From the NCBI GenBank assembly GCA_016787565.1, contig JAEUUG010000006.1:1-64000 (forward strand): a stretch of DNA of 64,000 nt. The letters run 5' to 3'. The notes beneath the pieces are model-generated. The model saw nothing but the letters and a program-made list of their open reading frames with translations. It made no database searches and was not told the origin of the DNA. Positions 16,038 to 24,648 of this stretch are shown here, piece after piece. Source of the DNA: Cyclobacteriaceae bacterium (GTDB lineage: Bacteria; Bacteroidota; Bacteroidia; Cytophagales; Cyclobacteriaceae). A program made the translations under genes and the position numbers. The first letter of the stretch is position 1; every line of letters starts with the position of its first letter.

Positions 16038-16122
16038 GCTGTTGCCGAATCCATTTAGCTACAAACTACCACGAGGCGCAACCGTAAGTCCATCGCTGAT
16101 CCGAGGCGTAGTTAAGGCCAGG

Positions 16123-16153
16123 TTGATTTGGTTTTTATAAAGTCACATCTTTG
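16123..16153 (+). promoter_or_regulatory. Candidate Bacteroidota promoter of the nucleotidase gene
   Basis: A TTG at 16123-16125 is followed after 20 bases by CATCTTTG at 16146-16153, close to the Bacteroidota consensus TTTG-N19/21-TAnnTTTG. The predicted start point lies about 27 bases before the ATG at 16187. This is based on consensus match only. Confidence 0.35.
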
Positions 16154-16186
16154 TGCTTTCACCCAAGATAAGGAAAAGAGTGTATC

Positions 16187-16708
16187 ATGGAAAGACTAAT
16201 TGTTGACATGGATGATGTGATGGCCGATGCTACTGGTCAGTTTATTGACTACTATGAACGGGAGTTTGGTATTCGTGTGGACCGCGAAAGCCTGAACCAT
16301 CAGGATGAAGGTCACGGTTTCCCGGATCATCAACACATCATCAAACAATTTCCACACCGGCCATCTTTCTTTCGCACCATGAAGCGCCATGAAAACAGTT
16401 ACGAGGTAATGCGCGAGTTGAATGCCAGGTATGATCTGTTTATCGTTTCGGCTGCGATGGAATTTCCCCGATCGCTGTCGGAGAAACTAGAGTGGCTGCA
16501 GGAGCATTTTTCGTTTCTTACCTGGAAGCAAATTGTTTTCTGCGGAAGTAAAACTGTTGTACACGGTGATTACATGATTGATGACATGCCCTATAATCTC
16601 GAAAAGTTCAATGGAGAGAAATTTATTTTCACGGCACCGCACAACCTCCATCACAACCACTTCACCCGGTTGAACAACTGGAACGAAGTTGCTGTACGAT
16701 TTCTATAA
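16187..16708 (+). CDS. 5'(3')-deoxyribonucleotidase (HAD superfamily)
   Basis: The 173-residue protein begins with the HAD nucleophile motif IVDMDDVMAD, Asp7 as nucleophile and Asp9 as acid/base, as in the NT5C family. Motif II corresponds to FIVSAAME and the acidic motif IV to DYMIDDMPYN. The length is normal for bacterial members. It removes phosphate from (deoxy)ribonucleoside monophosphates in the cytoplasm, helping to balance nucleotide pools. It is a single gene, convergent with the LigB gene 15 bp away. Confidence 0.85.
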   Translation: MERLIVDMDDVMADATGQFIDYYEREFGIRVDRESLNHQDEGHGFPDHQHIIKQFPHRPSFFRTMKRHENSYEVMRELNARYDLFIVSAAMEFPRSLSEKLEWLQEHFSFLTWKQIVFCGSKTVVHGDYMIDDMPYNLEKFNGEKFIFTAPHNLHHNHFTRLNNWNEVAVRFL

Positions 16709-16723
16709 AGTTATTATCACGTG

Positions 16724-17596
16724 TTATCCGAGTCTGAACGAAGTCATGGAGATAGAACCCATGAGTGTTTTATCGTTGAAAAAAACTGCTTCTTCATTTT
16801 TCTCCTGTAGTCCAAGCGCATACAACATCGGCAAATAGTGTTCAGGTGTTGGTATGGCCAGTTTACCGGCCGTTCCCAGGTTTTCAAAGTTAATGAGTGC
16901 CTGATGATCGCGATTGGTGATTGATTTTTTAAATACCTCATTCATCTCCACAGCCCAGTCGTATCCGGAGTCCATGCGTTTCCAATCGAGTATGCCGAGG
17001 TTATGCACCATGTTTCCACTGCCAATGATTAAAACTCCTTTTTTGCGCAGGGCCGATAATTCTTTTGCGAGGTCAAAATGAAATTGTGGTTTCCGGGTGT
17101 AATCGATACTCAATTGCAATACCGGGATGTTGGCCTTCGGATACATCTTGCGCACAACAGACCAGGTGCCATGATCCAATCCCCAGTCATGGTCCAATCC
17201 AACGGAAGTTGTGTGCACGAGCGAAGTTGTTTCCTTCGCCAACATCGGATTTCCCGGGGCGGGATATTCTATATCAAAGAGTGCTTTCGGAAAGCCGTAA
17301 AAATCATGAATGGTTTTGGGATGCTCCATGGCGGTAATGTGCGTTCCCTTGGTGAACCAATGCGCGGAAATGCAGAGCACTGCGGTGGGTGTTGGAATTT
17401 CTTTTCCCATCGCACTCCAGCGCAAGCTGAATTCATTATCCTCAATGCCATTCATGGGTGAGCCGTGGCCCACAAAGAGCACGGGCATTTTTTTATTTTC
17501 ATCTCCGTGTTGCTGCGGAAGGTTGTGTAAATCTTTCAAAGTATTCATGCCAGCAAATCCTGTTATAACTGATTTAATAAACTCCAGACGATTCAT
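16724..17596 (-). CDS. LigB-family extradiol dioxygenase (4,5-DOPA dioxygenase-like)
   Basis: The 290-residue protein resembles YgiD/4,5-DOPA extradiol dioxygenases. Visible motifs are LFVGHGSPMN with metal ligand His44, CISAHWF with His79, a conserved HDFYGFP segment and IIGSGNMVHNLG near 200. It is about 20 residues longer at the N terminus than E. coli YgiD; that stretch (LEFIKSVITGFAGMN) is weakly hydrophobic and may be an artefact of start choice or a signal. The family opens catechol-type rings with zinc or iron. It lies 33 bp after the cardiolipin synthase gene on the same strand. Confidence 0.82.
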   Translation of the reverse strand: MNRLEFIKSVITGFAGMNTLKDLHNLPQQHGDENKKMPVLFVGHGSPMNGIEDNEFSLRWSAMGKEIPTPTAVLCISAHWFTKGTHITAMEHPKTIHDFYGFPKALFDIEYPAPGNPMLAKETTSLVHTTSVGLDHDWGLDHGTWSVVRKMYPKANIPVLQLSIDYTRKPQFHFDLAKELSALRKKGVLIIGSGNMVHNLGILDWKRMDSGYDWAVEMNEVFKKSITNRDHQALINFENLGTAGKLAIPTPEHYLPMLYALGLQEKNEEAVFFNDKTLMGSISMTSFRLG

Positions 17597-17629
17597 GCGA
17601 TTGAAAACTCTGATTGAGAAAAATTGGTT

Positions 17630-19090
17630 TCAAAGAATCGGAGAAAGCAAACGCGCAGCTTTTTCGAGCCATTGCCGGGGTTTGCTGCGATGGCGCCAGG
17701 CTTCAAACGAAATCAGATCACTGTGTTCCAGGTCATCTAGAAAAACGCGCGTCAGTTCACCACATGGTTCCTGTCCGTAGATAACCGCGCTGATTTCAAA
17801 ATTCAGTTCGAAACTTCTGAAATCCATATTAGCCGTTCCGACTATCGCGAGGGCATCATCCACAATAATGGTTTTGGCGTGTACGAATCCTTTTTTGTAG
17901 AGGTATATTTTCACACCACACTCCAGCAGTTCATCGAAGTACGATTGAGATGCCGCATTCACGACTGTAGAATCTGAAATACCGGGCACCAGCAAGCGTA
18001 CATCTTTTCCACTCAGGGCCGCCTTGCGGATGGCATCGTTGATGCTGTTGTTGGGAATAAAATAGGGAGACGTGATGTAAACTTTTTCTTTCGCATTGAT
18101 GATGGCAGTGAAGTAGCACAACATGATGCTTTGCCGTGGATAATCCGGGCCACTGGCTACGACCTGTACCAATGAATCGCCTTTCGAAAGTTGCTGGTAC
18201 GGAAGAAACATAGTTTCATCCGGTGCCACCTGCTGACCCGAACAAAAATTCCAGTCGGCCAGAAAGTGATATTGCAAACTGAGCACAGCCGGACCTTCAA
18301 TTTTAACATGTGTATCGCGCCAGAAGAGTTTGGTAGGATCACCGTTGTTGATGTAGCGATCGGAAACATTGATGCCGCCCACGAAACCAACCTGGCAGTC
18401 GGTGACAATGATCTTGCGGTGGTTTCGGTAGTTAATGCGACTGGCCAGCAGGGCAAAGTACACTTTAAAAAACGGATAGACTTCCACACCGGCTTCCACC
18501 ATGGGGTTCAGAAATTTATTTTTTAAATCCTTACTGCCAAAGTCATCATAAATGAAGCGAACGATAACACCAGCTCTTGCTTTGCGGATCAGGATGTCAC
18601 GGATCTGATAGCCGATGGCATTGTCTTCATAGATGTAGTACTCCAGGTGAATGAAATGTTTAGCATTCTCCAGGGCGCTGATGACTTCCGGAAATTTCCG
18701 TTCACCGTTGATGAGCAGGGTTACCCGATTCTGCGAAAGGGGCTCCAGCGAGTCGTTGAGCAAAAGTTTGATCAAATCCTCCTGCCCGCCAATCAAATTT
18801 TTCTTTTGCTCCAGTATTTGGTTGGTGGAGGATATGATGCGTTGCTTGATTTTTTGCCACAGCCAATCGTTGGCGATCAGCTTTTTACTGTATATTCTTT
18901 TTTTCCGGTAGTTGACACCCAATGAAAAATAAAGAAAGCTGCCGATCACCGGAATGGTAATCACCAGTAATAGATAGCCGAGGGCTTTTGCCGCATTGCG
19001 GGTATCCATGATCACACGGATGGAGGTAAAGAAGGCGAGGGTGTAAACGAGAATGAAAAGGACGATTTCAATCGGTGTGTCCGGAAGCAT
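17630..19090 (-). CDS. cls: Cardiolipin synthase
   Basis: The 486-residue protein has two N-terminal membrane helices (about 8-28 and 38-58) and two phospholipase D HKD motifs: NHRKIIVTD near residue 222 and VHAKTIIVDDALAIVGTANMD near 403. This is the standard Cls layout and length. It condenses two phosphatidylglycerol molecules into cardiolipin at the inner membrane. The ATG is preceded by ACAGGAAAA, a ribosome-binding context shared with the LigT-like gene at 8174. Confidence 0.93.
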   Translation of the reverse strand: MLPDTPIEIVLFILVYTLAFFTSIRVIMDTRNAAKALGYLLLVITIPVIGSFLYFSLGVNYRKKRIYSKKLIANDWLWQKIKQRIISSTNQILEQKKNLIGGQEDLIKLLLNDSLEPLSQNRVTLLINGERKFPEVISALENAKHFIHLEYYIYEDNAIGYQIRDILIRKARAGVIVRFIYDDFGSKDLKNKFLNPMVEAGVEVYPFFKVYFALLASRINYRNHRKIIVTDCQVGFVGGINVSDRYINNGDPTKLFWRDTHVKIEGPAVLSLQYHFLADWNFCSGQQVAPDETMFLPYQQLSKGDSLVQVVASGPDYPRQSIMLCYFTAIINAKEKVYITSPYFIPNNSINDAIRKAALSGKDVRLLVPGISDSTVVNAASQSYFDELLECGVKIYLYKKGFVHAKTIIVDDALAIVGTANMDFRSFELNFEISAVIYGQEPCGELTRVFLDDLEHSDLISFEAWRHRSKPRQWLEKAARLLSPIL

Positions 19091-19195
19091 TGTTTTCCTG
19101 TTTTGTTCAAGCTACTAAACAAAACTGACTTGCGGAAAGCTTACTGTTCATGAAGTTGCACTAAAACTTTCTTTACTTTTTATTAAGTTTATTCT

Positions 19196-21898
19196 ATGCG
19201 ATATGTTATCCTTCTTCTCGTCATCTCTTCACAGACCAGTTTTGCCCAGCCCATTACGGCCGCGCAGCAAAAGGCGCTTAACAATTATGTGGATTACATC
19301 AACCATACATCCGATGATCTGACAGCGGTGGCTAAGAGTATTATCAATTATTACCCTACGCTGCAGCAGAAAAAATCCTTCATGGCCCCGCGGTATGTTT
19401 GTCCGATACAGACAACAGACTATCATTTTAACAAAGCTTTGCAAGAAAGTGCGGTATTGGGCAATACTTTATCTACTTCTCTTTTGGCCAAGGTAAAGGA
19501 ACTGCACCTTGCCGTGGAGAAAGTGGAGACCACGTGTAAGGCGCTTGACACCTATCATAAGTTGGAAGACTATAAACAGGATGATTTTGCCAAGGCCCGC
19601 TTACTCATTAGCGACCTTCAGGTTATGCTGATGGATACCAGGAAAAGGCAAGGTATACTTTCGGATGAACTCCGGTCGGCTTACCGGAAAATGAACGCTT
19701 ATATGGAAAACAATCCTTACCATAAAGCTGATGGCATGATGCGGCAGCAAATTGAAAGAGAAAGAAGTTTGCTGGAGGCCTGGACGTTTAACTTGAATGA
19801 AGACGTGCATACCGGCTGGCCGGTTGATGTGCTGGAAAAAAGTATTCTCGAAACGGATAATCAACTGCGCGCCTTCAATCACTATACGCCTGCACTCAAG
19901 TATCCGGCATCCAGTATGTACAGTTCCTTTAAAGGATCGCTGGGCGATATACTGGAAAGCAAACGCAGCGGTTTGGATGGTTATAATTTCGAAGCTAAAA
20001 AATCAGACCGGCACAGTAATGCAGTTTACCTGGGGCTGATCAATTATTTTAACGGAACGCTGGTAGCCGACTACAATACCTTCATTCAGTTTGCTGAACG
20101 CGACACTTATTTTGGGTTGAAAGCCATTCAGTATTTTCCAGCTTTTGAGGTCCGTTCACAAGTGAAATCAACCGAGATTGAGATCAAGCCTTTTGCGGAT
20201 ATTCCCCGCGTGCCGGTTGCTTCCATAGTGCGTAAGTCACCAATTTCTAAACCGGTAGCGCAAGCCCTCAATGGATATGTTGATTACATGAATGAATGCT
20301 GGCGACAAGTGCGCTATATGCAGATGGTGCTGCGAAGTTTTAATTCCAGTGCGCGGTATTATAAAGGACTCACTTCCTTTCAGGGGAGGGGCGGGCTTCA
20401 CTATGATTACAAAGACTTTCAACTCCCGCTATCTTTGTATCAGAAACTCAAGGTCGATAGTAATGTCATTGACGCTGTGCTGGCAAAAAGTCTGAATGCT
20501 CAGGCGGAAGTGTTGATGAATATTTTGAAAGAGATGGATCAACTCAGTGCGGCCCTGGAAGTGGAAGTGAAGGAGAAGCGTTATGAAAAAGATGGATTGA
20601 AAAAAGTTTACGAAATACTGGAGCGAAATCATTTCTTGTTTGACCAGATCGATACGAAAAAAGGGCAGCTGTATCAGGATGTTCGGTTAATCTTTGATGC
20701 GTATCCTGCTGGCAATGTTGCAAGTTCGTGGTCTGTTTCCGGTAAGGCCTTACAAGGCCTGGTTGACCTGGATCGCACCGGGCTCTTTGGTGCGAAAGCA
20801 TATTACAAAGGGGATGCATCAACGACTATTTCAACGGAAGCTATTGACAAGACCTTACGCGAAGTTATTGCCAACGAATTTGACAACATGAAAGGCATTC
20901 AAAAATTGGGTCGGTATAACGGACTTTGTCCCTATACACCGTATGAAGATTTGCCACAATCATCTAAGTCACTGAGTGAGTTGTTGAGTAAGCTGAAGCC
21001 GGTCAAGGCATCGGTCACGCGTCATCCCTATCAGGACATGGTGTATCACTACAATGACATCGTGGAAGATTACAATAAGTTTTGTGAATTATCGAAAGAG
21101 GTATGGTTACTGAAAACCGTGAAGCAGCCGGAGCTGTTCTTTGTTCTCTATCCGGAAGACCGCCAAACATCTGAGCCGGAAATTTTGCATGATGGTCCAG
21201 CGGTGCTTATGGTAACCGAGGGGGAAAAGAAAAAAGAGAATCCGGTAGTGGTAATTACCGACAAGACCAAGGTAATTCACGATACAGTTTACATTGAAAA
21301 ACGCGATACTGTTTACCTGACTGGCCCGGGTGAAGAATTTCGTTCGATGGAAGGCTATGCCACCAACAACATGGTGTTACTGCTGGACGTTTCCGGATCA
21401 ATGAATGCGCCAGAAAAACTTCCTTTGTTGAAGCAATCTGTTTTCAATATGTTATCCATGATGCGGCAGGAAGATCAGGTCTCCATTATTATTTATTCCG
21501 GCAAGGCAAAAGTATTGCTACCGCCCACCTCCTTTAAAGAAGAAGCGAGAATCAAAGAAGTAATTAACGGCTTGAAGCCGGGCGGAAAGACCGATGGAAA
21601 TGCGGGAATTAAACTGGCTTATAAAACTGCCGATGCGAATTATGTAAGGGGAGGAAATAATCGGATCATACTGGCTACCGATGGCGAATTCCCGGTAACG
21701 GAACAAACACTAAAACTGATTGAGAAGTCGGCCTCGGAAGATATTTTTCTTTCTGTTTTTAATTTTGGCAAAGGCAATTCTTCCATGAAGAACCTGGAAA
21801 AACTTTCATCCACCGGATTGGGAAATTATGCCTACATCTCCCGCGAAAACGCGGAGCGCAATCTGATACAGGAGGCCAAGGCGAAGAAAAAGAAATAA
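19196..21898 (+). CDS. Secreted protein with C-terminal von Willebrand factor A domain
   Basis: The 900-residue protein has a signal peptide (MRYVILLLVISSQTSFAQ). A long helical region of unknown fold (about 20-690) includes two related halves: both contain NxYVDYxN (residues about 29-35 and 358-366) followed by similar helices, suggesting an internal duplication. The C-terminal VWA domain has a complete MIDAS motif, Asp731 in LLLDVSGSMN, with the later Thr and Asp (GGKTDGNAG, LATDGEFP). VWA domains bind metal and mediate protein contacts. It lies just upstream of the ECF sigma unit, but whether they are linked is unknown. Confidence 0.8.
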   Translation: MRYVILLLVISSQTSFAQPITAAQQKALNNYVDYINHTSDDLTAVAKSIINYYPTLQQKKSFMAPRYVCPIQTTDYHFNKALQESAVLGNTLSTSLLAKVKELHLAVEKVETTCKALDTYHKLEDYKQDDFAKARLLISDLQVMLMDTRKRQGILSDELRSAYRKMNAYMENNPYHKADGMMRQQIERERSLLEAWTFNLNEDVHTGWPVDVLEKSILETDNQLRAFNHYTPALKYPASSMYSSFKGSLGDILESKRSGLDGYNFEAKKSDRHSNAVYLGLINYFNGTLVADYNTFIQFAERDTYFGLKAIQYFPAFEVRSQVKSTEIEIKPFADIPRVPVASIVRKSPISKPVAQALNGYVDYMNECWRQVRYMQMVLRSFNSSARYYKGLTSFQGRGGLHYDYKDFQLPLSLYQKLKVDSNVIDAVLAKSLNAQAEVLMNILKEMDQLSAALEVEVKEKRYEKDGLKKVYEILERNHFLFDQIDTKKGQLYQDVRLIFDAYPAGNVASSWSVSGKALQGLVDLDRTGLFGAKAYYKGDASTTISTEAIDKTLREVIANEFDNMKGIQKLGRYNGLCPYTPYEDLPQSSKSLSELLSKLKPVKASVTRHPYQDMVYHYNDIVEDYNKFCELSKEVWLLKTVKQPELFFVLYPEDRQTSEPEILHDGPAVLMVTEGEKKKENPVVVITDKTKVIHDTVYIEKRDTVYLTGPGEEFRSMEGYATNNMVLLLDVSGSMNAPEKLPLLKQSVFNMLSMMRQEDQVSIIIYSGKAKVLLPPTSFKEEARIKEVINGLKPGGKTDGNAGIKLAYKTADANYVRGGNNRIILATDGEFPVTEQTLKLIEKSASEDIFLSVFNFGKGNSSMKNLEKLSSTGLGNYAYISRENAERNLIQEAKAKKKK

Positions 21899-21967
21899 AT
21901 GAAAGAAATTTATCATCACCTTGTAACATCGCTGATCTTCCACCGTCTTGATTCTGAAACGTAACTG

Positions 21968-22480
21968 ATGAACCTCGAAGCTTTTCAAAACCGTGTAATG
22001 CCGGCTAAAAACAAGCTTTTTCGATTTGCCCTCCGTTTTCTGGGAAACGAAGAAGAAGCCAAGGATGTCGTGCAGGAGGTTTTTATCCGGGTTTGGAATG
22101 GCCGCGAACAGATGAATGAGATACAGAATTGGGAAGCCTGGTGTATGCGCATCACCAAAAATCTCTCCCTTGACCGTATCCGCTCGTTGAACCGCAAGCA
22201 GACGCAACCCGTGGAAGAAGCTTTTCACGTTCATCAGCAAGAACTAACGCCACATGAAACCACCGAACTGCATGAAAGTATGCAACGTGTAAACAACCTG
22301 ATCGCATCGCTGCCGGAAAAGCAGCGACAGGTGATCCACCTTCGCGATGTTGAAGGGTATAGTTATAATGAGATATGTGAAATTCTTGAACTGGATATGA
22401 GCCAGGTGAAAGTAAGCTTGTTCCGGGCAAGAAACGCAGTGCGCGAAAAACTGATGAAGATCAATGCTTATGGACTCTAA
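21968..22480 (+). CDS. ECF-type RNA polymerase sigma factor
   Basis: The 170-residue protein has sigma region 2 (FRFALRFLGNEEEAKDVVQE, then VFIRVWNGREQ) and region 4 (LPEKQRQVIHLRDVEGYSYN, then EICEILELDMSQVKVSLFRA), the two-domain form of ECF factors. It would direct RNA polymerase to a small regulon when released from its anti-sigma. The next gene overlaps its end and encodes a membrane protein with the features of the anti-sigma partner. Three DUF4252 genes downstream are likely targets or parts of the system. Confidence 0.92.
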   Translation: MNLEAFQNRVMPAKNKLFRFALRFLGNEEEAKDVVQEVFIRVWNGREQMNEIQNWEAWCMRITKNLSLDRIRSLNRKQTQPVEEAFHVHQQELTPHETTELHESMQRVNNLIASLPEKQRQVIHLRDVEGYSYNEICEILELDMSQVKVSLFRARNAVREKLMKINAYGL

Positions 22481-22982
22481 AAGAATTGACGAACTACTGA
22501 ACAAGTACTGGAACTGCGAAACTTCGCTGGAAGAAGAGCAGCAGCTTCGTGCGTACTTCACAGGTACAGAGGTCCCTGAACAATGGAAGGAAACCGCAGC
22601 CTTGTTCCGCTACTTTGAGGATCAGAAAAAAAAATTGCTAAACGATGTTGCTTTTGATCATCAGGTTATTGAGAAAGTCAGACGGCCTGAGAAGGGTAAG
22701 ATCGTGAAGTTGTTTTATAACTCCCTGCGCATTGCGGCAGGAATTTCTGTACTGCTGGTAGCAACCTGGCTAGTGCGAACGGAGATACGGAAAACTACAC
22801 CGCAGGAAATCGTTGATACCTATGACGATCCTAAGTTGGCTTTTGAGGAAACGAAAAAAGCACTCATGATGATCTCTAAGAGTTTCGGAAAGGCAGAAAC
22901 ACAGGCCAAGAAGATTAACCTCTTCAATGAAGCACAACAGGAGATTACCAAGAAAGAAGAAGACATCGAAACAAAATTGTAA
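22470..22982 (+). CDS. Putative membrane anti-sigma factor
   Basis: Starting at the ATG at 22470 (an alternative at 22464), the product has 170 residues. The N-terminal helical part (MDSKRIDELLNKYWNCETSL) resembles Bacteroidota proteins encoded after ECF sigma genes. A membrane helix lies at about 84-102 (LRIAAGISVLLVATWLV) and a charged, coiled-coil periplasmic tail follows. It overlaps the sigma gene by 11 bp, so translation is probably coupled. It lacks a clear zinc-binding anti-sigma motif; the role is inferred from position and topology. Confidence 0.72.
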   Translation: MDSKRIDELLNKYWNCETSLEEEQQLRAYFTGTEVPEQWKETAALFRYFEDQKKKLLNDVAFDHQVIEKVRRPEKGKIVKLFYNSLRIAAGISVLLVATWLVRTEIRKTTPQEIVDTYDDPKLAFEETKKALMMISKSFGKAETQAKKINLFNEAQQEITKKEEDIETKL

Positions 22983-23001
22983 ACAAGAAATCAAAAAGGA
23001 T

Positions 23002-23529
23002 ATGAAAAAAGTAATGGTCGTAATTATTATGATGGCTGTGATGACAGGAGTTCAGGCACAGGATGCCATCTCTAAATTTTTCAGCAAGTATCAAAGCGAT
23101 GAATCGTTTAGTCAGGTGACAGTCTCGAGCAAAATGTTTGGATTGTTTACCAACATGGAAGCAGAAACACAGGAAGATAAAGAAGTGCTTGAGGCGATCA
23201 GTAAGCTGAAGGGATTAAAAATACTGGCAAAAGAAGACGCCCGCAATGCCCGCGAGTTGTATAAAGAAGCTTTTAAGTTGATTCCGATTAAAGATTATGA
23301 AGAACTTTTGTCAGTACGCGATAAAGACAAGGATATGAAGTTCTTGATCAAGGAAAGTGGTGGAAAAATTTCCGAGCTGTTGATGATCATGGGTGGCAAT
23401 ACCGAATTCATGGTGATGAGTTTATTCGGAGAAATTGATCTGAAGCAAGTATCACGCATTGGCCGTAAGATGAATGTGAGCGGCCTCGAAAACCTCGAGA
23501 AGATAGACGATAAAGGAAAGAAAAACTGA
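23002..23529 (+). CDS. DUF4252 exported protein, copy 1
   Basis: The chosen ATG at 23002, with aaaaagg upstream, gives 175 residues starting with a signal peptide (MKKVMVVIIMMAVMTGVQAQ). The longer frame from 22927 overlaps the anti-sigma gene and hides the signal. The mature protein has the DUF4252 pattern: an N-terminal helix with F-x-x-Y, S-K-M-F near 43 and a later LLSVRDKDKDMKFLIKESGG. DUF4252 has no known biochemical activity. It is the third gene of the sigma operon and is followed by a terminator at 23539-23587. Confidence 0.78.
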   Translation: MKKVMVVIIMMAVMTGVQAQDAISKFFSKYQSDESFSQVTVSSKMFGLFTNMEAETQEDKEVLEAISKLKGLKILAKEDARNARELYKEAFKLIPIKDYEELLSVRDKDKDMKFLIKESGGKISELLMIMGGNTEFMVMSLFGEIDLKQVSRIGRKMNVSGLENLEKIDDKGKKN

Positions 23530-23538
23530 TTTCTCAAG

Positions 23539-23587
23539 ATCAACCCCCAAGTTCTGTTTCTGAATTCTGTGGGGTTGATTTTTTATT
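23539..23587 (+). terminator. Intrinsic terminator after the first DUF4252 gene
   Basis: The arms ATCAACCCC (23539-23547) and GGGGTTGAT (23571-23579) pair perfectly and run into TTTTTT. It separates the sigma/anti-sigma/DUF4252 unit from the second DUF4252 gene. The later two genes therefore need read-through or their own promoter. Confidence 0.75.
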
Positions 23588-23608
23588 TTATCTTAACTGA
23601 AATTCCCC

Positions 23609-24091
23609 ATGAAATCACTACGAATAATTTTTCCGTTTCTGCTCCTCACTTCGGTGGCCATGGCGCAGAGCAGCAGCTACCAGACATTAAAAAATAAATT
23701 CTCCGACAGCAAAGATGTGCATAGTTTTAGTGTGAACGGATTCTTTGCCCGGGCCATTCTCTGGATGGCCGATGAATATGAATTCAAAAAGGCTATAAGC
23801 GAGGTAAAGTCGATTCGCCTGATGACCATTCCGAAAAGTGAATTTAAAGACCGTGGTGTCAGCCTTAGCGGTTACAAAAAATTACTGGAACGCGATGCGT
23901 ATGAGCAATTAGCCCATGTTCGTGATCACGGTGATGATGTTACGTTTTATTTGCAGTCAACCAAAAAGCAGGGTAACCGTTATATGGTCTTAGTGGAGGA
24001 ATCGGATGAGGTTGTGGTGATCGAAATGCGGGGTTATATAGATCCGACTATTCTGTTAGACAATACCGAACTTGCGTACAAAAAACAGTAA
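23609..24091 (+). CDS. DUF4252-like exported protein, copy 2
   Basis: This 160-residue protein has a signal peptide (MKSLRIIFPFLLLTSVAMAQ). It shares with its neighbours the order: a helical start with F-S-V-N-G-F-F, a lysine-rich helix with I-R-L-M-T-I-P, the motif Y-K-K-L-L-E-R-D, strand V-T-F-Y-L and a final V-V-I-E-M-R-G-Y-I-D. It is likely periplasmic or outer-membrane associated; the activity is unknown. It lies 80 bp after copy 1, behind a terminator, and 4 bp before copy 3. Confidence 0.75.
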   Translation: MKSLRIIFPFLLLTSVAMAQSSSYQTLKNKFSDSKDVHSFSVNGFFARAILWMADEYEFKKAISEVKSIRLMTIPKSEFKDRGVSLSGYKKLLERDAYEQLAHVRDHGDDVTFYLQSTKKQGNRYMVLVEESDEVVVIEMRGYIDPTILLDNTELAYKKQ

Positions 24092-24095
24092 TGCT

Positions 24096-24641
24096 ATGAG
24101 GTTTACCCTGATTTTTCTTTTCACTTTTTCTACATTTCTGCTATCGGCCCAAACGAAAACGACTGAGGCACTGACGAAAAAGTATGATGGTGAAATTTTC
24201 ACCGCTTTCTTTTATCGAAGTACCCTGCAGATGTTAAATCAGAATGACGATAAGGATTTTGATGAGTTGGTTAAGGATATCGAAAAGATGCGCTTTATGA
24301 TGCTTGATAAAGCAAAGCTTCACCTGGATGGAAATCAATACAAGAATCTTAAAACGCAATACCGATCTGAAGGCTATGAAGAAATGATGTCGGGAAGATT
24401 TGAAGGACGCAATTTTGATATCTACCTTCGTGAACAAAATGGTAATGTGAAGGGAACAGTAATTTTATTAAATGATTCCACAAACCTGATGATATTGGAT
24501 ATCTTGGGGAAAATTGCACTGGACAAAACATCTCAATTGTTTAAGACCATCGATGGAAGTACAGAAATTGGAAATAGGATAAAAGCCTTCACCGGCAATG
24601 GTGATAAGGATAAAAAGAAAGACGATCACGGAATAGACTGA
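24096..24641 (+). CDS. DUF4252-like exported protein, copy 3
   Basis: Using the ATG at 24096, four bases after the previous stop, the product has 181 residues and opens with a signal peptide (MRFTLIFLFTFSTFLLSAQ). An upstream frame start at 24072 lies inside the previous gene. It has the same pattern as copy 2, with IEKMRFMML, YEEMMSGR and LMILDILGKIALDKTSQL. It ends with a lysine/aspartate-rich tail. It is probably co-transcribed with copy 2 and with the ABC ATPase gene that begins 7 bp after it at a TTG. Confidence 0.75.
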   Translation: MRFTLIFLFTFSTFLLSAQTKTTEALTKKYDGEIFTAFFYRSTLQMLNQNDDKDFDELVKDIEKMRFMMLDKAKLHLDGNQYKNLKTQYRSEGYEEMMSGRFEGRNFDIYLREQNGNVKGTVILLNDSTNLMILDILGKIALDKTSQLFKTIDGSTEIGNRIKAFTGNGDKDKKKDDHGID

Positions 24642-24648
24642 TTTAAAT

